A stretch of DNA of 64,000 nt, from assembly GCA_944384205.1 (NCBI GenBank), contig CALWSL010000011.1, forward strand, positions 1 to 64,000, given 5' to 3'. Every line of letters begins with the position of its first letter. The first letter of the stretch is position 1. Source of the stretch: an uncultured Acetatifactor sp. GTDB taxonomy: Bacteria; Bacillota; Clostridia; Lachnospirales; Lachnospiraceae. Made by a program: the position numbers and the translations under genes. The notes beneath the pieces were generated by a model that saw only the letters and a program-made list of their open reading frames with translations, had not been told where the DNA came from and searched no databases. Of this stretch, positions 32,717 to 41,896 are shown piece by piece.

Positions 32717-33652
32717 TTATGCGGTAATCACGGTGCCGGTCTTGCCTTTCACGGCGTCCCTGATTTGTTCCATGGAAGTAATCAATACTTTCCCAGAGGG
32801 AACCTTTTCTAAATAAACGATGGCAGCTTCGATTTTGGGAAGCATGGTGCCTGCCTCAAACTGGTTCTCTGCAATGTAAGCCTTTGCTTCGGAGACGGTC
32901 ATGGAAGAGATTGCTTCCTGTGCATCAGTGCCAAAATTCTTGTAGACACAATCTACACTGGTGAGAATGATTAATTCATCCGTCTGCAAATCAGCGGCAA
33001 GCTTACCTGCGATAGCATCCTTTTCGATGACGGCGGAGGCGCCTTTCAGGGCATGCTTCTGCTCAATAACGGGTATGCCGCCGCCGCCGCAGGCGATGAC
33101 AACCTGATCCGCGTCTGCAAGAGTGCGGATTGCGTCAATTTCAACGATATCAATCGGCTTGGGTGCGGCAACCACACGGCGGAAGCCCTTACCGGGATAC
33201 TCTTTCACATAATTGCCCTTTTTGATTTCGATTTCGGCGTCGTCTTTGGACATATATCTGCCGATTACCTTGGTTGGCGCATAGAATGCTTCGTCGTAAG
33301 GGTCGACTGTTACCTGTGTCAGAATCGTGCTGACAGCTTTAGAAATGCCCCGGTCAAGCAGTTCCGCACGCAAGGCATTTTGAATATCATAACCTACATA
33401 GCCCTGACTCATAGCGGAGCAGACGCACATGGGGGCGGGAGTGTAGTCTATGTACACACGGCGAAGTTCGGTCATAGCCTTATGAATCATGCTGACCTGT
33501 GGGCCGTTACTGTGTGTGATAGTCAGCTGATAATCTTCTTCTATCAAATCTGCCAATGCTCTGGCTGTTATTTTTACTGCATCCCACTGCTCCGTGGTAG
33601 TATAACCGAGAGCATTATGTCCGAGGGAAACAACTGCTTTCTTTTTGCTCAT
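32717..33652 (-). CDS. Carbamate kinase-like amino acid kinase
   Basis: A 311-residue amino acid kinase-fold protein. 'AVVSLGHNALGY', 'LTITHSNGPQVSMIH', 'VCSAMSQGYVGYDIQNAL', 'VIACGGGGIPVIE', 'IEKDAIAGKLAADLQTDELIILTSVDCVYKNFG' and 'FEAGTMLPKIEAAI' align with carbamate kinase, which makes ATP from carbamoyl phosphate. The usual ALGGNA loop is SLGHNA, and HGNGPQV is HSNGPQV, so this is a variant branch. ATG 33652 follows CAGGATAAT. No arcA, arcB or other carbamoyl-forming gene is adjacent, so the pathway is not shown. Confidence 0.82.
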   Translation of the reverse strand: MSKKKAVVSLGHNALGYTTTEQWDAVKITARALADLIEEDYQLTITHSNGPQVSMIHKAMTELRRVYIDYTPAPMCVCSAMSQGYVGYDIQNALRAELLDRGISKAVSTILTQVTVDPYDEAFYAPTKVIGRYMSKDDAEIEIKKGNYVKEYPGKGFRRVVAAPKPIDIVEIDAIRTLADADQVVIACGGGGIPVIEQKHALKGASAVIEKDAIAGKLAADLQTDELIILTSVDCVYKNFGTDAQEAISSMTVSEAKAYIAENQFEAGTMLPKIEAAIVYLEKVPSGKVLITSMEQIRDAVKGKTGTVITA

Positions 33653-33732
33653 ATGAATTATCCTGCCTTTCAATGATATTTTAAATATAGCACATTTTCA
33701 TAATGGTGTATACAAAAAAATGCGGAATCCTG

Positions 33733-35052
33733 TCACGACAATGTTTTTACCGCCCTGTCAAGCACATCAAAATAGTTCTCGAAGGTTTTGCGGCAGCAGT
33801 CGGGATTGTCGATAACGATGCCTTCGCTGCGCAGTCCGATTAAGGAAAAGCCCATAGCCATGCGGTGATCGTCATAGGTTTCAACCAGCGAGGGCTTTGG
33901 AGCGCCGGGATAAATGGTAATAGAGCTTTCGCTCTCTTCACAGCGGATTCCCATTTTGCCGAGTTCCGTCACAATCGCGGCAATACGGTTGCTCTCCTGA
34001 AAACGGATGTGTCCAATGCCTGTAATCGTGGTGGGGCTGTCCGCAAAAGGCGCGATTGCCGCCAAAGTAATCGCCTGATCAGAGCAGGCGGACATATCTA
34101 CAGTAACGCCATGGAAAGCGTCTGTGGCGGGGGGCGTTACGAGAACGCCGTCTTTTGTCTCTGCCGCAGTACATCCCATTTGTTCCAAAATATGTAAAAA
34201 CGCCACATCGCCCTGCAGGGATGTAAAATGCACATTGCGCACTATTACGGGAATATGCAGCAGCGGAGCCATTGCATAGAAATAGCAGGCTGCCGACACA
34301 TCAGGCTCGACAAGATAGTCTAAGGAATGGTAGACCTGTCCCTTTTTTGTGACAAAGGTGGAGGCATCGGTTTTTTTGGCAGTCACACCGAACTGTTCCA
34401 TCATTTTACAGGTCATATCGATATATGCCATACCATGCGTTCCCTCTATTTTAATTGTAAAATCATCATCCGCAAGGCAGGAGGAAATCAGCAATGCGCT
34501 TAAAAACTGGCTGCTGTGATTAATGTCCACGGAAATCTTGTTTTTGCAGAAGCCGTTGCTTCTCAGGGTAAAAGGGAAGTATCCTTTCTGCGACGGGGAA
34601 CCGCCGGAGATTTCAGGGTAAATAATCTCACATCCCAATTCTTCCAGAGAATGCAGCAGAGGCGCCATGGGGCGTTTTCGCATCTGCTCAGAGGCATCCA
34701 TATGGTAAATACCGTGGGAAACTCCCAAATATGCTGTGAGAAAACGGGCGGCGGTTCCGGCGCTTCCGACATATTGAAAAGCTTCTTTTTTGGGTACGGC
34801 GCCGCCGTGCCCGCAGACAGTTATTGTTTTACTTTCCTCATTCACGGTGGTTTCAAAGCCAAGGTCCTGTACACATTTCAGAAAATTGCGCGAGTCGTCG
34901 CTGAATAATACCCCCCGCAGCGTAGAGGTACCTTCTGCCAGTGTGGCGAGAAGCAGGGCGCGGTTCGTGATACTCTTAGAGCCGGGTACGTCCGCAACCA
35001 GTTGGCGGTGTCCTGTTTTAATACATGGAACTTGATAGGTTTTATGGTCCAT
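33733..35052 (-). CDS. aroA: 3-phosphoshikimate 1-carboxyvinyltransferase (EPSP synthase)
   Basis: A 439-residue EPSP synthase, which joins shikimate-3-phosphate and phosphoenolpyruvate in aromatic amino acid synthesis. 'ADVPGSKSITNRALLLATLAEGTSTL' has the conserved substrate-binding Lys and Ser. 'YVGSAGTAARFLTAYLG' is the PEP loop and 'YDDHRMAMGFSLIGL' the C-terminal signature. The glyphosate-site motif is 'GSAGTAARF' rather than GNAGTAMRP, as in several Clostridial enzymes. The ATG lies about 38 bases downstream of a clear minus-strand promoter. Confidence 0.95.
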   Translation of the reverse strand: MDHKTYQVPCIKTGHRQLVADVPGSKSITNRALLLATLAEGTSTLRGVLFSDDSRNFLKCVQDLGFETTVNEESKTITVCGHGGAVPKKEAFQYVGSAGTAARFLTAYLGVSHGIYHMDASEQMRKRPMAPLLHSLEELGCEIIYPEISGGSPSQKGYFPFTLRSNGFCKNKISVDINHSSQFLSALLISSCLADDDFTIKIEGTHGMAYIDMTCKMMEQFGVTAKKTDASTFVTKKGQVYHSLDYLVEPDVSAACYFYAMAPLLHIPVIVRNVHFTSLQGDVAFLHILEQMGCTAAETKDGVLVTPPATDAFHGVTVDMSACSDQAITLAAIAPFADSPTTITGIGHIRFQESNRIAAIVTELGKMGIRCEESESSITIYPGAPKPSLVETYDDHRMAMGFSLIGLRSEGIVIDNPDCCRKTFENYFDVLDRAVKTLS

Positions 35053-35090
35053 TTGATAATATCCTCTTTGATGTCTGAATTTGTACGTCT

Positions 35091-35120
35091 AGTATATGAC
35101 AGGGGTCCGTTATTTGTCAA
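35091..35120 (-). promoter_or_regulatory. aroA promoter
   Basis: On the minus strand, TTGACA (35120-35115), an 18-base spacer and TATACT (35096-35091), about 38 bases upstream of the aroA ATG. It is back to back with the cysK promoter. Confidence 0.75.
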
Positions 35121-35130
35121 AAAAAATATT

Positions 35131-35198
35131 TTCCTACTTGACAGATAGGAATAGTGGTAGTATCATGAAGCCATAAATCCCTAGAAAAATACTAGGAA
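35131..35198 (+). promoter_or_regulatory. cysK promoter with two matching palindromes
   Basis: -35 TTGACA (35138-35143), 17 bases, -10 TATCAT (35161-35166). TTCCTA-N9-TAGGAA (35131-35151) encloses the -35, and TCCCTA-N9-TAGGAA (35178-35198) lies just after the start of transcription. Two sites of identical geometry flanking the promoter indicate a dimeric repressor, most simply the Rrf2/CymR-like protein encoded at the end of this operon. Confidence 0.75.
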
Positions 35199-35239
35199 AC
35201 GGTAATCAAAAAACAGACAAGTGCGTTACGGAGGAAAGT

Positions 35240-36178
35240 ATGGGGAAAATATATGAAAATTCTTCGCAATTAATAGGACATACCCCTTTGATGAAGGTAG
35301 AAAATTATGCAAAAGATCAGGGGATAGAGGGCGTGCAGCTTCTGGTAAAGCTTGAATATCTGAATCCCGCAGGAAGCGTAAAGGACAGAATTGCGCTGGC
35401 GATGATAGAGGATGCAGAGGAAAAAGGCATTTTAAAGAAGGGCTGTACCATTATTGAACCCACCTCCGGCAATACCGGCATCGGTCTTGCCAGCGTAGCG
35501 GCGGCAAAGGGTTATCGCGCAGTTTTAACGCTCCCGGAAACCATGAGTGTAGAGCGCAGAAATCTGTTAAAGGCGTATGGCGCCGAACTGGTATTGACAG
35601 ATGGCGACAAAGGAATGAGGGGCGCCATCGAAAAGGCTGAGGAGTTGGAAAAGAGCATTCCGGGCGCAGTGGTTCTCGGACAATTTGACAATCCCGCAAA
35701 TTCTGCGGCGCATATGGCAACAACGGGTCCTGAAATCTGGGAGGATACGGACGGCAAGGTTGATATTTTTATAGCGGGCGTAGGTACCGGCGGAACGATT
35801 ACCGGTGTGGGAGCCTATTTGAAATCAAAAAATCCCAATATTAAAATTGTGGCGGTTGAACCGAAGGATTCTGCCGTTTTGTCAGGAGGACAGCCGGGAC
35901 CTCACAAACTGCAGGGTATCGGAGCAGGCTTTATTCCGAAGGTGCTGGATACCGAAATTTATGATGAAATAATCCCGGTTACTACTGAGCAGGCGTTTTC
36001 CACAGGTCGTCTGATTGCCCACAGAGAAGGCGTAATGGTAGGCATTACTTCAGGTGCGGCGCTCTATGCGGCGACAGAACTGGCGAAACGTCCTGAAAAT
36101 GCAGGAAAAACAATCGTGGCATTATTACCCGATTCCGGAGACAGATATCTTTCTACACCGATGTTTACGGAGGAGTAA
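35240..36178 (+). CDS. cysK: Cysteine synthase A
   Basis: A 312-residue PLP enzyme that makes cysteine from O-acetylserine and sulfide. The PLP lysine is in '[12 protein letters not shown]' (K48), '[13 protein letters not shown]' binds substrate, '[15 protein letters not shown]' is the phosphate loop, and '[13 protein letters not shown]' and 'DSGDRYLST' complete the site. Length and motifs are canonical. GGAGG precedes ATG 35240. It is first in a cys-controlled operon with a MetNIQ-like importer and an Rrf2 regulator. Confidence 0.96.
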   Translation: MGKIYENSSQLIGHTPLMKVENYAKDQGIEGVQLLVKLEYLNPAGSVKDRIALAMIEDAEEKGILKKGCTIIEPTSGNTGIGLASVAAAKGYRAVLTLPETMSVERRNLLKAYGAELVLTDGDKGMRGAIEKAEELEKSIPGAVVLGQFDNPANSAAHMATTGPEIWEDTDGKVDIFIAGVGTGGTITGVGAYLKSKNPNIKIVAVEPKDSAVLSGGQPGPHKLQGIGAGFIPKVLDTEIYDEIIPVTTEQAFSTGRLIAHREGVMVGITSGAALYAATELAKRPENAGKTIVALLPDSGDRYLSTPMFTEE

Positions 36179-36260
36179 ACTCTGTGGCGGAATGTATTGT
36201 AAAGCAGTAGGAATCAGGGATGGGAAGGCTGCGGAAATACATTTGAAAGGTATGGAGTGA

Positions 36261-37046
36261 ATGGAAACCATTATTCAGATTCAGAATGTCGCCAAGACGT
36301 TTATGACGAAAGATAATCAGGTAGAAGCTCTGAAAGGAATCAGTCTGGATATCAATAAAGGAGATATCTATGGTATTATCGGTATGAGCGGCGCCGGAAA
36401 ATCCACATTAGTCCGATGCCTGAATTTTTTGGAAAGACCGACGAAGGGCACGATTTTGATTGAAAAACAGGACCTTTCGCAGTTGACGGAGAAGCAGCTC
36501 AGAAAGGTTCGTACCAATATAGCTATGATTTTTCAGCATTTTAATTTGCTGATGCAGAGAAATGTGCTGGACAATGTATGTTTTCCGATGGAAATTGCAG
36601 GCATCAGCAGACACGATGCAAGAAAGCGGGCAACGGAGCTTTTGGAGATTGTTGGTCTGGAGGAAAAGGCAAAAAGCTATCCTTCACAGTTGTCCGGCGG
36701 ACAGAAGCAGAGGGTGGCGATTGCAAGAGCGTTGGCAAATAATCCCGGAATATTGCTTTGCGATGAGGCAACCAGCGCACTGGATCCTGCTACGACGAAA
36801 TCCATTTTGAAGCTTTTGCAGGACATCAATCAGCAATACGGTATTACGATTGTCATTATTACCCATGAGATGGCTGTGGTACGGGAAATTTGTTCCCATG
36901 TGGCGATTCTGGATAACGGCGGGCTGGCAGAGCATGGAACCGTGGAGGAGATTTTTTTCAATCCTAAGAGTACGGCGGCAAAGGAGCTGATTTTTATGGA
37001 GGAAGGAAAATTTACAGGGGAGGAAATAAATTCAAATGTGGAATAG
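36261..37046 (+). CDS. metN: ABC importer ATPase, MetN-like
   Basis: A 261-residue ABC ATPase with Walker A GMSGAGKSTLVR, Q-loop 'MIFQHFNLL', signature '[15 protein letters not shown]', Walker B 'ILLCDEATSALDP' and H-loop 'IITHEM'. The closest family is MetN of methionine importers. It is shorter than the usual about 340 residues because the C-terminal methionine-sensing ACT-like domain is missing, so transport may not be inhibited by internal substrate. In this cys operon the cargo could be methionine, cysteine or cystine. It overlaps the permease start by 11 bases. Confidence 0.85.
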   Translation: METIIQIQNVAKTFMTKDNQVEALKGISLDINKGDIYGIIGMSGAGKSTLVRCLNFLERPTKGTILIEKQDLSQLTEKQLRKVRTNIAMIFQHFNLLMQRNVLDNVCFPMEIAGISRHDARKRATELLEIVGLEEKAKSYPSQLSGGQKQRVAIARALANNPGILLCDEATSALDPATTKSILKLLQDINQQYGITIVIITHEMAVVREICSHVAILDNGGLAEHGTVEEIFFNPKSTAAKELIFMEEGKFTGEEINSNVE

Positions 37047-37698
37047 CGCGACAATTATGATGCTGGCAGAAGGTGTTTTCGTAACCCTGTATATGACTCT
37101 GGTATCCACTTTTGCGGCATATCTGCTGGGACTTCCCATGGGAGTTGCGCTGGTGGTTACGGCAAAGGACGGACTTCGTCCCAATAAAATAATCCATAAA
37201 ATATTAGATACAATCGTCAATATTGTGCGGAGCATTCCTTTTTTAATTTTGTTGATTCTGGTGATTCCGTTGACCCGTGTGATTGTGGGACAAAGCTATG
37301 GACCCACGGCAACGATTGTTCCTCTGACGTTGGCGGCAGCGCCTTTTATTGCCCGAATGGTGGAATCCTCTTTACTGGAGGTGGATTATGGCGTAATTGA
37401 AGCAGCGCAGAGTATGGGAGCAAGCCTTTGGACAATTATCTGGAAAGTGATGCTGGCGGAATCCCGCACTTCTCTGATTGTGGGCGCTACCATTGCGCTT
37501 AGTACGATTTTGGGTTACTCGGCTATGGCAGGAGCCGTTGGCGGCGGCGGTCTGGGTGATATTGCTATCCGGTATGGTTATTATCGTTATCAGACAGATA
37601 TTATGATTGTGACAGTGATACTTTTGGTATTGCTGGTACAGATATTACAGCTTATAGGCACCGGACTTTCCAAAAAGCTGGACAGGCGTGGAAAATAA
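37036..37698 (+). CDS. metI: ABC importer permease, MetI-like
   Basis: A 220-residue inner-membrane permease with five or six helices, starting inside the ATPase gene. The coupling motif is 'EAAQSMGASLWTIIWKVMLAESRTSLI', and 'IPFLILLILVIPLTR' and 'GYSAMAGAVGGGGLGDIA' are typical of MetI. It forms the channel with the ATPase and receives substrate from the lipoprotein encoded next. Confidence 0.9.
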   Translation: MWNSATIMMLAEGVFVTLYMTLVSTFAAYLLGLPMGVALVVTAKDGLRPNKIIHKILDTIVNIVRSIPFLILLILVIPLTRVIVGQSYGPTATIVPLTLAAAPFIARMVESSLLEVDYGVIEAAQSMGASLWTIIWKVMLAESRTSLIVGATIALSTILGYSAMAGAVGGGGLGDIAIRYGYYRYQTDIMIVTVILLVLLVQILQLIGTGLSKKLDRRGK

Positions 37699-37738
37699 GG
37701 GAATGTGAAATTGAGGATATGAATTTTTGAGGAGAAAA

Positions 37739-38572
37739 ATGATGAAAAGGAAAGTGTGGGCACTGATTGCCGCGGCAGTATTCTCGGCGGGGGTTCTGGC
37801 CGGGTGCGGCGGCAAAGAGGCGGACGAGAATACAATTAAGGTTGCGGTGTCTGCGATACCTCATGCAGAGATTTTGGAACAGGCGAAGCCGATTTTGGAA
37901 GAACAGGGATATACGCTGGATATTAAGATATTTGATGATTATGTGCAGCCAAATGAGGTAGTTGAATCCGGCGAGTTTGATGCCAATTTCTTTCAACATA
38001 TCTCCTATCTGAACAGCTTTAACGAGGAGAAGGGAACCCGGCTCGTAAACGTCGGCAGCATTCACTATGAGCCGTTCGGGCTTTATCCCGGAAAAGAGTC
38101 GGATCTGGCAAATATTGACGGCGCGACGATTGCAATACCCAATGATACTACGAATGAAGCCCGTGCATTGCTGCTGTTACAGGAAAATGGTTACATTACG
38201 CTGAGAGAAGGCGCAGGTATCACCGCAACGATTAACGATATCGTGGATAATCCCTTCAATATTAAGTTTGTAGAGCTTGAGGCGGCGCAGATTCCCAGAA
38301 CGCTTCCCGAAGTTTCCTTCGGAATCATGAACGGTAATTATGCCATGAAGGCTGGATTTACCGTCGCAGAGGACGCCATTCTTCGTGAAAACGAGCAATC
38401 GGAGGCAACAGAAGCTTATGTAAATGTGATTGCTGCCAAAGAGGGAAACGAAAATTCGGAGAAGATTATGGCGTTAGTGGACGTATTAAAATCGGATGCA
38501 ATCCAAAATTTTATTAATGAGACTTATAACGGAGGAGCAATTTCTTATAAGCAGGAAGGGCAGAGTTTATGA
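37739..38572 (+). CDS. metQ: MetQ/NlpA-family substrate-binding lipoprotein
   Basis: A 277-residue lipoprotein with a short Lys/Arg start, a hydrophobic core and the lipobox 'GVLAGC'. The mature part has NlpA signatures 'TIKVAVSAIPHAEILEQAKPIL', 'DANFFQHISYL', 'IAIPNDTTNEARALLLLQENG' and 'FGIMNGNYAMKAG'. Two adjacent ATGs (37739 and 37742) are possible after GGAG; the second has better spacing. It captures methionine or a related sulfur amino acid. The stop overlaps the rrf2 start (ATGA). Confidence 0.9.
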   Translation: MMKRKVWALIAAAVFSAGVLAGCGGKEADENTIKVAVSAIPHAEILEQAKPILEEQGYTLDIKIFDDYVQPNEVVESGEFDANFFQHISYLNSFNEEKGTRLVNVGSIHYEPFGLYPGKESDLANIDGATIAIPNDTTNEARALLLLQENGYITLREGAGITATINDIVDNPFNIKFVELEAAQIPRTLPEVSFGIMNGNYAMKAGFTVAEDAILRENEQSEATEAYVNVIAAKEGNENSEKIMALVDVLKSDAIQNFINETYNGGAISYKQEGQSL

Positions 38573-39009
38573 AAATCTCAACAAAAGGCAGATATGCAGT
38601 GCGTGTCATGCTGGACTTGGCACTGAATAATACAGGGGAATGTATTAAGGTAAAGGAAATTGCAAGACGTCAGGGAATTTCAGAGAAATATCTGGAACAG
38701 ATTATTGCAATCCTGAATAAGGCGGGATATGTGAAAAGTGTCCGCGGCGCTCAGGGAGGTTATCGTATAGCCAAGGAACCGGAAAACTACACAGTGGGTA
38801 TGATTTTACGTTTGACGGAGGGGTCTTTGGCGCCTGTAGCCTGTCTGGAAGACGGGGCGGAAGAATGTGAGCGCTGTGATACCTGTGAGACCTTGGAGGT
38901 GTGGAGAGATATTTACAAAGCTGTAAACGGCGTGGTGGATAACGTTACCATTGCAGAGCTTGTTAAGAAGCGTCAGAAGCGTTTGGAAAATCTGGATTAT
39001 TCCATTTAA
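38569..39009 (+). CDS. Rrf2-family regulator, CymR-like
   Basis: A 146-residue Rrf2 protein translationally coupled to metQ. 'KISTKGRYAVRVMLDLALN' and the HTH 'EIARRQGISEKYLEQIIAILNKAGYVKSVRGAQGGYR' are very like CymR/IscR. 'ACLEDGAEECERCDTC' gives four cysteines (C-x7-C-x2-C-x2-C), more than CymR needs, so a metal or iron-sulfur cofactor is possible. Gene context favours a CymR-type cysteine-metabolism repressor acting on the palindromes before cysK. A terminator follows at once. Confidence 0.87.
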   Translation: MKISTKGRYAVRVMLDLALNNTGECIKVKEIARRQGISEKYLEQIIAILNKAGYVKSVRGAQGGYRIAKEPENYTVGMILRLTEGSLAPVACLEDGAEECERCDTCETLEVWRDIYKAVNGVVDNVTIAELVKKRQKRLENLDYSI

Positions 39010-39042
39010 AAACAGCCGGCGAAGTATTCACCGGCTGTTTTT
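39008..39042. terminator. Bidirectional terminator
   Basis: A perfect 12-bp stem AAAAACAGCCGG / CCGGCTGTTTTT with an 11-base loop, between the convergent rrf2 gene and the tocopherol-cyclase-like gene. It has U-tracts both ways. Confidence 0.9.
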
Positions 39043-40179
39043 AAATGATTTGTCTTTTTGATACTCCCAAAGCGCATTATTTATTGTCAGAGTATCAATC
39101 CATTGTCTGCCGCCGGGAATACGGCGGTATATTTCTATAGTTCCGATTCCCATACCTCCCGCCAGCAGAGGCGCTTTTGATTTTGTACCGTCGGGAGCTT
39201 CGTAATGTAGTTTCATCATCTGTTCCTTGGTACAGCAGCCCGATATTTTAATAACGGAGGTTTTATTTTGTGCCATAATACGCCAGATAAACCGTTTGTT
39301 GGTTTCTTTTATCTTCCATTTACAGCGGGAAAAGGTTCCCGGTCTGGCAAAATTATATTCAAAATCTTCTCCCGTATAGGTGAGTTGAATCATAAGCCTG
39401 CGCCGCAGAGGGAAACACAAAAGCCTGGGACAGCAGCCGTCAATGGCAAGGGCGGAATGCTTTAGCTCTCTTCCGGTGCGTTTGCTTATCAGATTGCAGG
39501 AGGCAAGCTGGAGCCAGGGTTTGTTAAAGCTTCTTCCCCAATGCTTGTCCGCATACCCCCAGCAGTTTTCCGGTGCTACCTCATAGGTAACGCCGTCAAG
39601 AATCACGGTGCCGCGAAACATTGTACGGATGCCTTCACCATGCCAGAAGCTTTCCAGTGCATTCAATGCGCTGAAAAAACGATTGGCAATGACGCCGGTA
39701 TGACAGGAAATGGTCTTGAGTACCTCTAAATCCCATTTTATACTTCCCGCATCCGTCATAAAGGAACGGTGTCTTGCTTCCGCCTTGCTTACGTCTACAA
39801 TGCCCGCAATATGATTTTCGCTGTAGAGACAGTCTCCGATTTCCATGTATAGCGGCATCTGCGCTACCCGCAGTGCGGTAATCGGATAGAAGGCATGGAG
39901 CTGCTTGCCGGGATTGCCGCATGTATCGGGAAATACTCCCGCCTTAACCAAAGCATAGGAGGGCTTTATTCCTCTGTTTTTGTAATAGGGGTGCTGCCCC
40001 AAAATGGGCTGGTCCGCTCCAGAGGCTGGATTGATAATAAAGTATTCTACAAAAAAAGTGCGCGCCTCTCCGGTGTCCGGCTGTATTCCCACAAAGGAAT
40101 GCCACCAGCGCATATATCCCTTTTTCGCAAGAGAACCACATAGCATATAAGCATTTCTGTCCGAATCAAATTTATTCAT
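39028..40179 (-). CDS. Tocopherol-cyclase-like protein
   Basis: A 383-residue protein without signal peptide. 'GYMRWWHSFVGIQPDTGEARTFFVEYFIINP' and 'WGYADKHWGRSFNKPWLQLASC' resemble the tocopherol-cyclase/CrtC-like lipocalin family, in which two beta-barrel domains bind a hydrophobic ligand. 'GAGxx' or transporter motifs are absent. There is no other isoprenoid-quinone gene near, so cyclase activity is not implied; members in Firmicutes are uncharacterised. It has a strong own promoter and ends in the shared terminator. Confidence 0.55.
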   Translation of the reverse strand: MNKFDSDRNAYMLCGSLAKKGYMRWWHSFVGIQPDTGEARTFFVEYFIINPASGADQPILGQHPYYKNRGIKPSYALVKAGVFPDTCGNPGKQLHAFYPITALRVAQMPLYMEIGDCLYSENHIAGIVDVSKAEARHRSFMTDAGSIKWDLEVLKTISCHTGVIANRFFSALNALESFWHGEGIRTMFRGTVILDGVTYEVAPENCWGYADKHWGRSFNKPWLQLASCNLISKRTGRELKHSALAIDGCCPRLLCFPLRRRLMIQLTYTGEDFEYNFARPGTFSRCKWKIKETNKRFIWRIMAQNKTSVIKISGCCTKEQMMKLHYEAPDGTKSKAPLLAGGMGIGTIEIYRRIPGGRQWIDTLTINNALWEYQKDKSFKNSR

Positions 40180-40254
40180 AAGTATCTTTCACTCTCCCCA
40201 TGAGAGGTTTGTCGATGAATCTCCCCAAAACCAGATATCGTTGTAGCTTACTCC

Positions 40255-40283
40255 ATTATAATACTATATGTTGTAAATGACAA
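40255..40283 (-). promoter_or_regulatory. Promoter of tocopherol-cyclase-like gene
   Basis: Minus strand: TTGTCA (40283-40278), a 17-base spacer and a perfect TATAAT (40260-40255). Confidence 0.75.
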
Positions 40284-40426
40284 TAGTGTCGCTCGAATTT
40301 TAAGGTTTTTTTGCAACAGTTTGACCGGGCAGCAAAAAAGTACAAAATAATACATTGAACTTTAAAAAGGCTTCGCTTATACTCAGTGCAAAATGGTTAA
40401 TGTCTTTATTGCGGAGGCTGTATACG

Positions 40427-41815
40427 ATGGCAAAGAATATGACAAAAGATTTGACACAGGGTTCTCCGATGAAATTGATTTTGGGATTCTCTATCCCGAT
40501 TTTATTCGGAACGCTTTTTCAGCAGTGCTATAACATTGTGGACACGGTGATTGTGGGCAGGTTCCTTGGAGTGGACAGTCTGGCGGCGGTGGGGGCTACC
40601 GGCTCCGTAACTTTTTTGACAATCGGTTTTTGCGTAGGCATCTGCAGTGGCTTTGCGATACCGCTTTCCCATAAATTTGGCGCGGGAGATTATGCGGGAC
40701 TGCGCAAATATACTGCAAACTGCGTATGGCTTACTGTCGGTTTTGCATTTATTATGACGGTTCTTACGGTATTGTTCTGCCGTAATATACTGGTGCTGAT
40801 GCAGACGCCGGAAAATATTATTGAGGAAGCGTACGATTATCTGATTGCAATTTTCTGGGGAATACCGGCTGTGCTTTTGTATAATATGGTGGCAGCAATC
40901 ATTCGTTCTCTGGGAGACAGCAAAACACCTGTGGTTTTTTTGGTACTGTCTTCCTTCCTGAATATTATTCTGGACCTTTTCTTCATTATCAATCTGAAGA
41001 TGGGAGTAGCGGGAGCAGCGTGGGCGACTGTGTTATCGGAAGCTATTTCCGGAGCGGCGTGCCTTATTTACATGGTAAAGAAATTTGAAATCTTACATAT
41101 CAGGAATGAAGAATGGAAGCCTGACTTACATATGATGGGTACTCTCTGCGGTATGGGACTTCCCATGGGGCTGCAGTATTCTATTACAGCAGTCGGAAGC
41201 GTTATTCTGCAAAGCGCTACCAATACCCTTGGTTCCACTGCGGTGGCTGCCGTAACTGCGGCGTCACGTATCGGCAATTTTCTCGGCTCCCCGTTTGAGG
41301 CATTGGGAAATACCATGGCGACTTATGGCGGGCAGAATGTAGGAGCCGGAAAGCTGGATCGTATCGGAGTTGGTTTAAAGGATTGTATCAAGCTGGGAAT
41401 CTCTTATGCAGTCATTGCCCTTTTGGTCAGCATATGCTTTGGACGTCCGCTGGCGCTTCTTTTTGTGGATGGGGATGAAACAGAGATTATTGCTAACGTA
41501 CGGTTTTATCTGATTATCAATACCTGCGGCTATAGCCTTCTTGCGTTGGTAAATATTATCCGTTTTCTGATACAGGGAATGGGATTCTCTAAATTTGCTA
41601 TTTTGGCGGGAGTGCTGGAAATGATTGCAAGAAGTCTGGTTGCCTTTGCCCTTGTACCGAAAATCGGCTTTATCGGAACCTGTCTCGGCGACCCGACAGC
41701 ATGGATTTTTGCGGATGCTTTCTTAATTCCGGCATATTTCCATGTGAAGAAAGCGCTGCAGAAACGGATGGAAGCGGAAAACAGTACCGGAAGTTCGGTA
41801 AAAAATCCGTTATAA
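40427..41815 (+). CDS. MATE family efflux transporter (second)
   Basis: A 462-residue, 12-helix MATE protein, distinct from the one at 22.2 kb. ATG 40427 has GGAGG 9 bases upstream; the frame extends to 40355 but without family similarity. Motifs: 'ILFGTLFQQCYNIVDTVIVGRFLGVDSLAAVGATGS', 'ASRIGNFLGSPFEALGNTMATYGGQNVGAG' and 'GFIGTCLGDPTAW'. Substrate unknown. Confidence 0.9.
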   Translation: MAKNMTKDLTQGSPMKLILGFSIPILFGTLFQQCYNIVDTVIVGRFLGVDSLAAVGATGSVTFLTIGFCVGICSGFAIPLSHKFGAGDYAGLRKYTANCVWLTVGFAFIMTVLTVLFCRNILVLMQTPENIIEEAYDYLIAIFWGIPAVLLYNMVAAIIRSLGDSKTPVVFLVLSSFLNIILDLFFIINLKMGVAGAAWATVLSEAISGAACLIYMVKKFEILHIRNEEWKPDLHMMGTLCGMGLPMGLQYSITAVGSVILQSATNTLGSTAVAAVTAASRIGNFLGSPFEALGNTMATYGGQNVGAGKLDRIGVGLKDCIKLGISYAVIALLVSICFGRPLALLFVDGDETEIIANVRFYLIINTCGYSLLALVNIIRFLIQGMGFSKFAILAGVLEMIARSLVAFALVPKIGFIGTCLGDPTAWIFADAFLIPAYFHVKKALQKRMEAENSTGSSVKNPL

Positions 41816-41867
41816 TATTTCATGCCTGATAGGGAAATCAAAAAAGAAAAAACGGAGAAATTTACAG

Positions 41868-41896
41868 GGGAGAGACAGTCGAAGGCTGGTTCTCCC
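41868..41896 (-). terminator. Hairpin after small membrane ORF
   Basis: Minus strand GGGAGA..CAG / CTG..TCTCCC stem with two unpaired bases on each side, abutting the stop of the small ORF. A T-run occurs only about 25 bases later. Confidence 0.45.
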
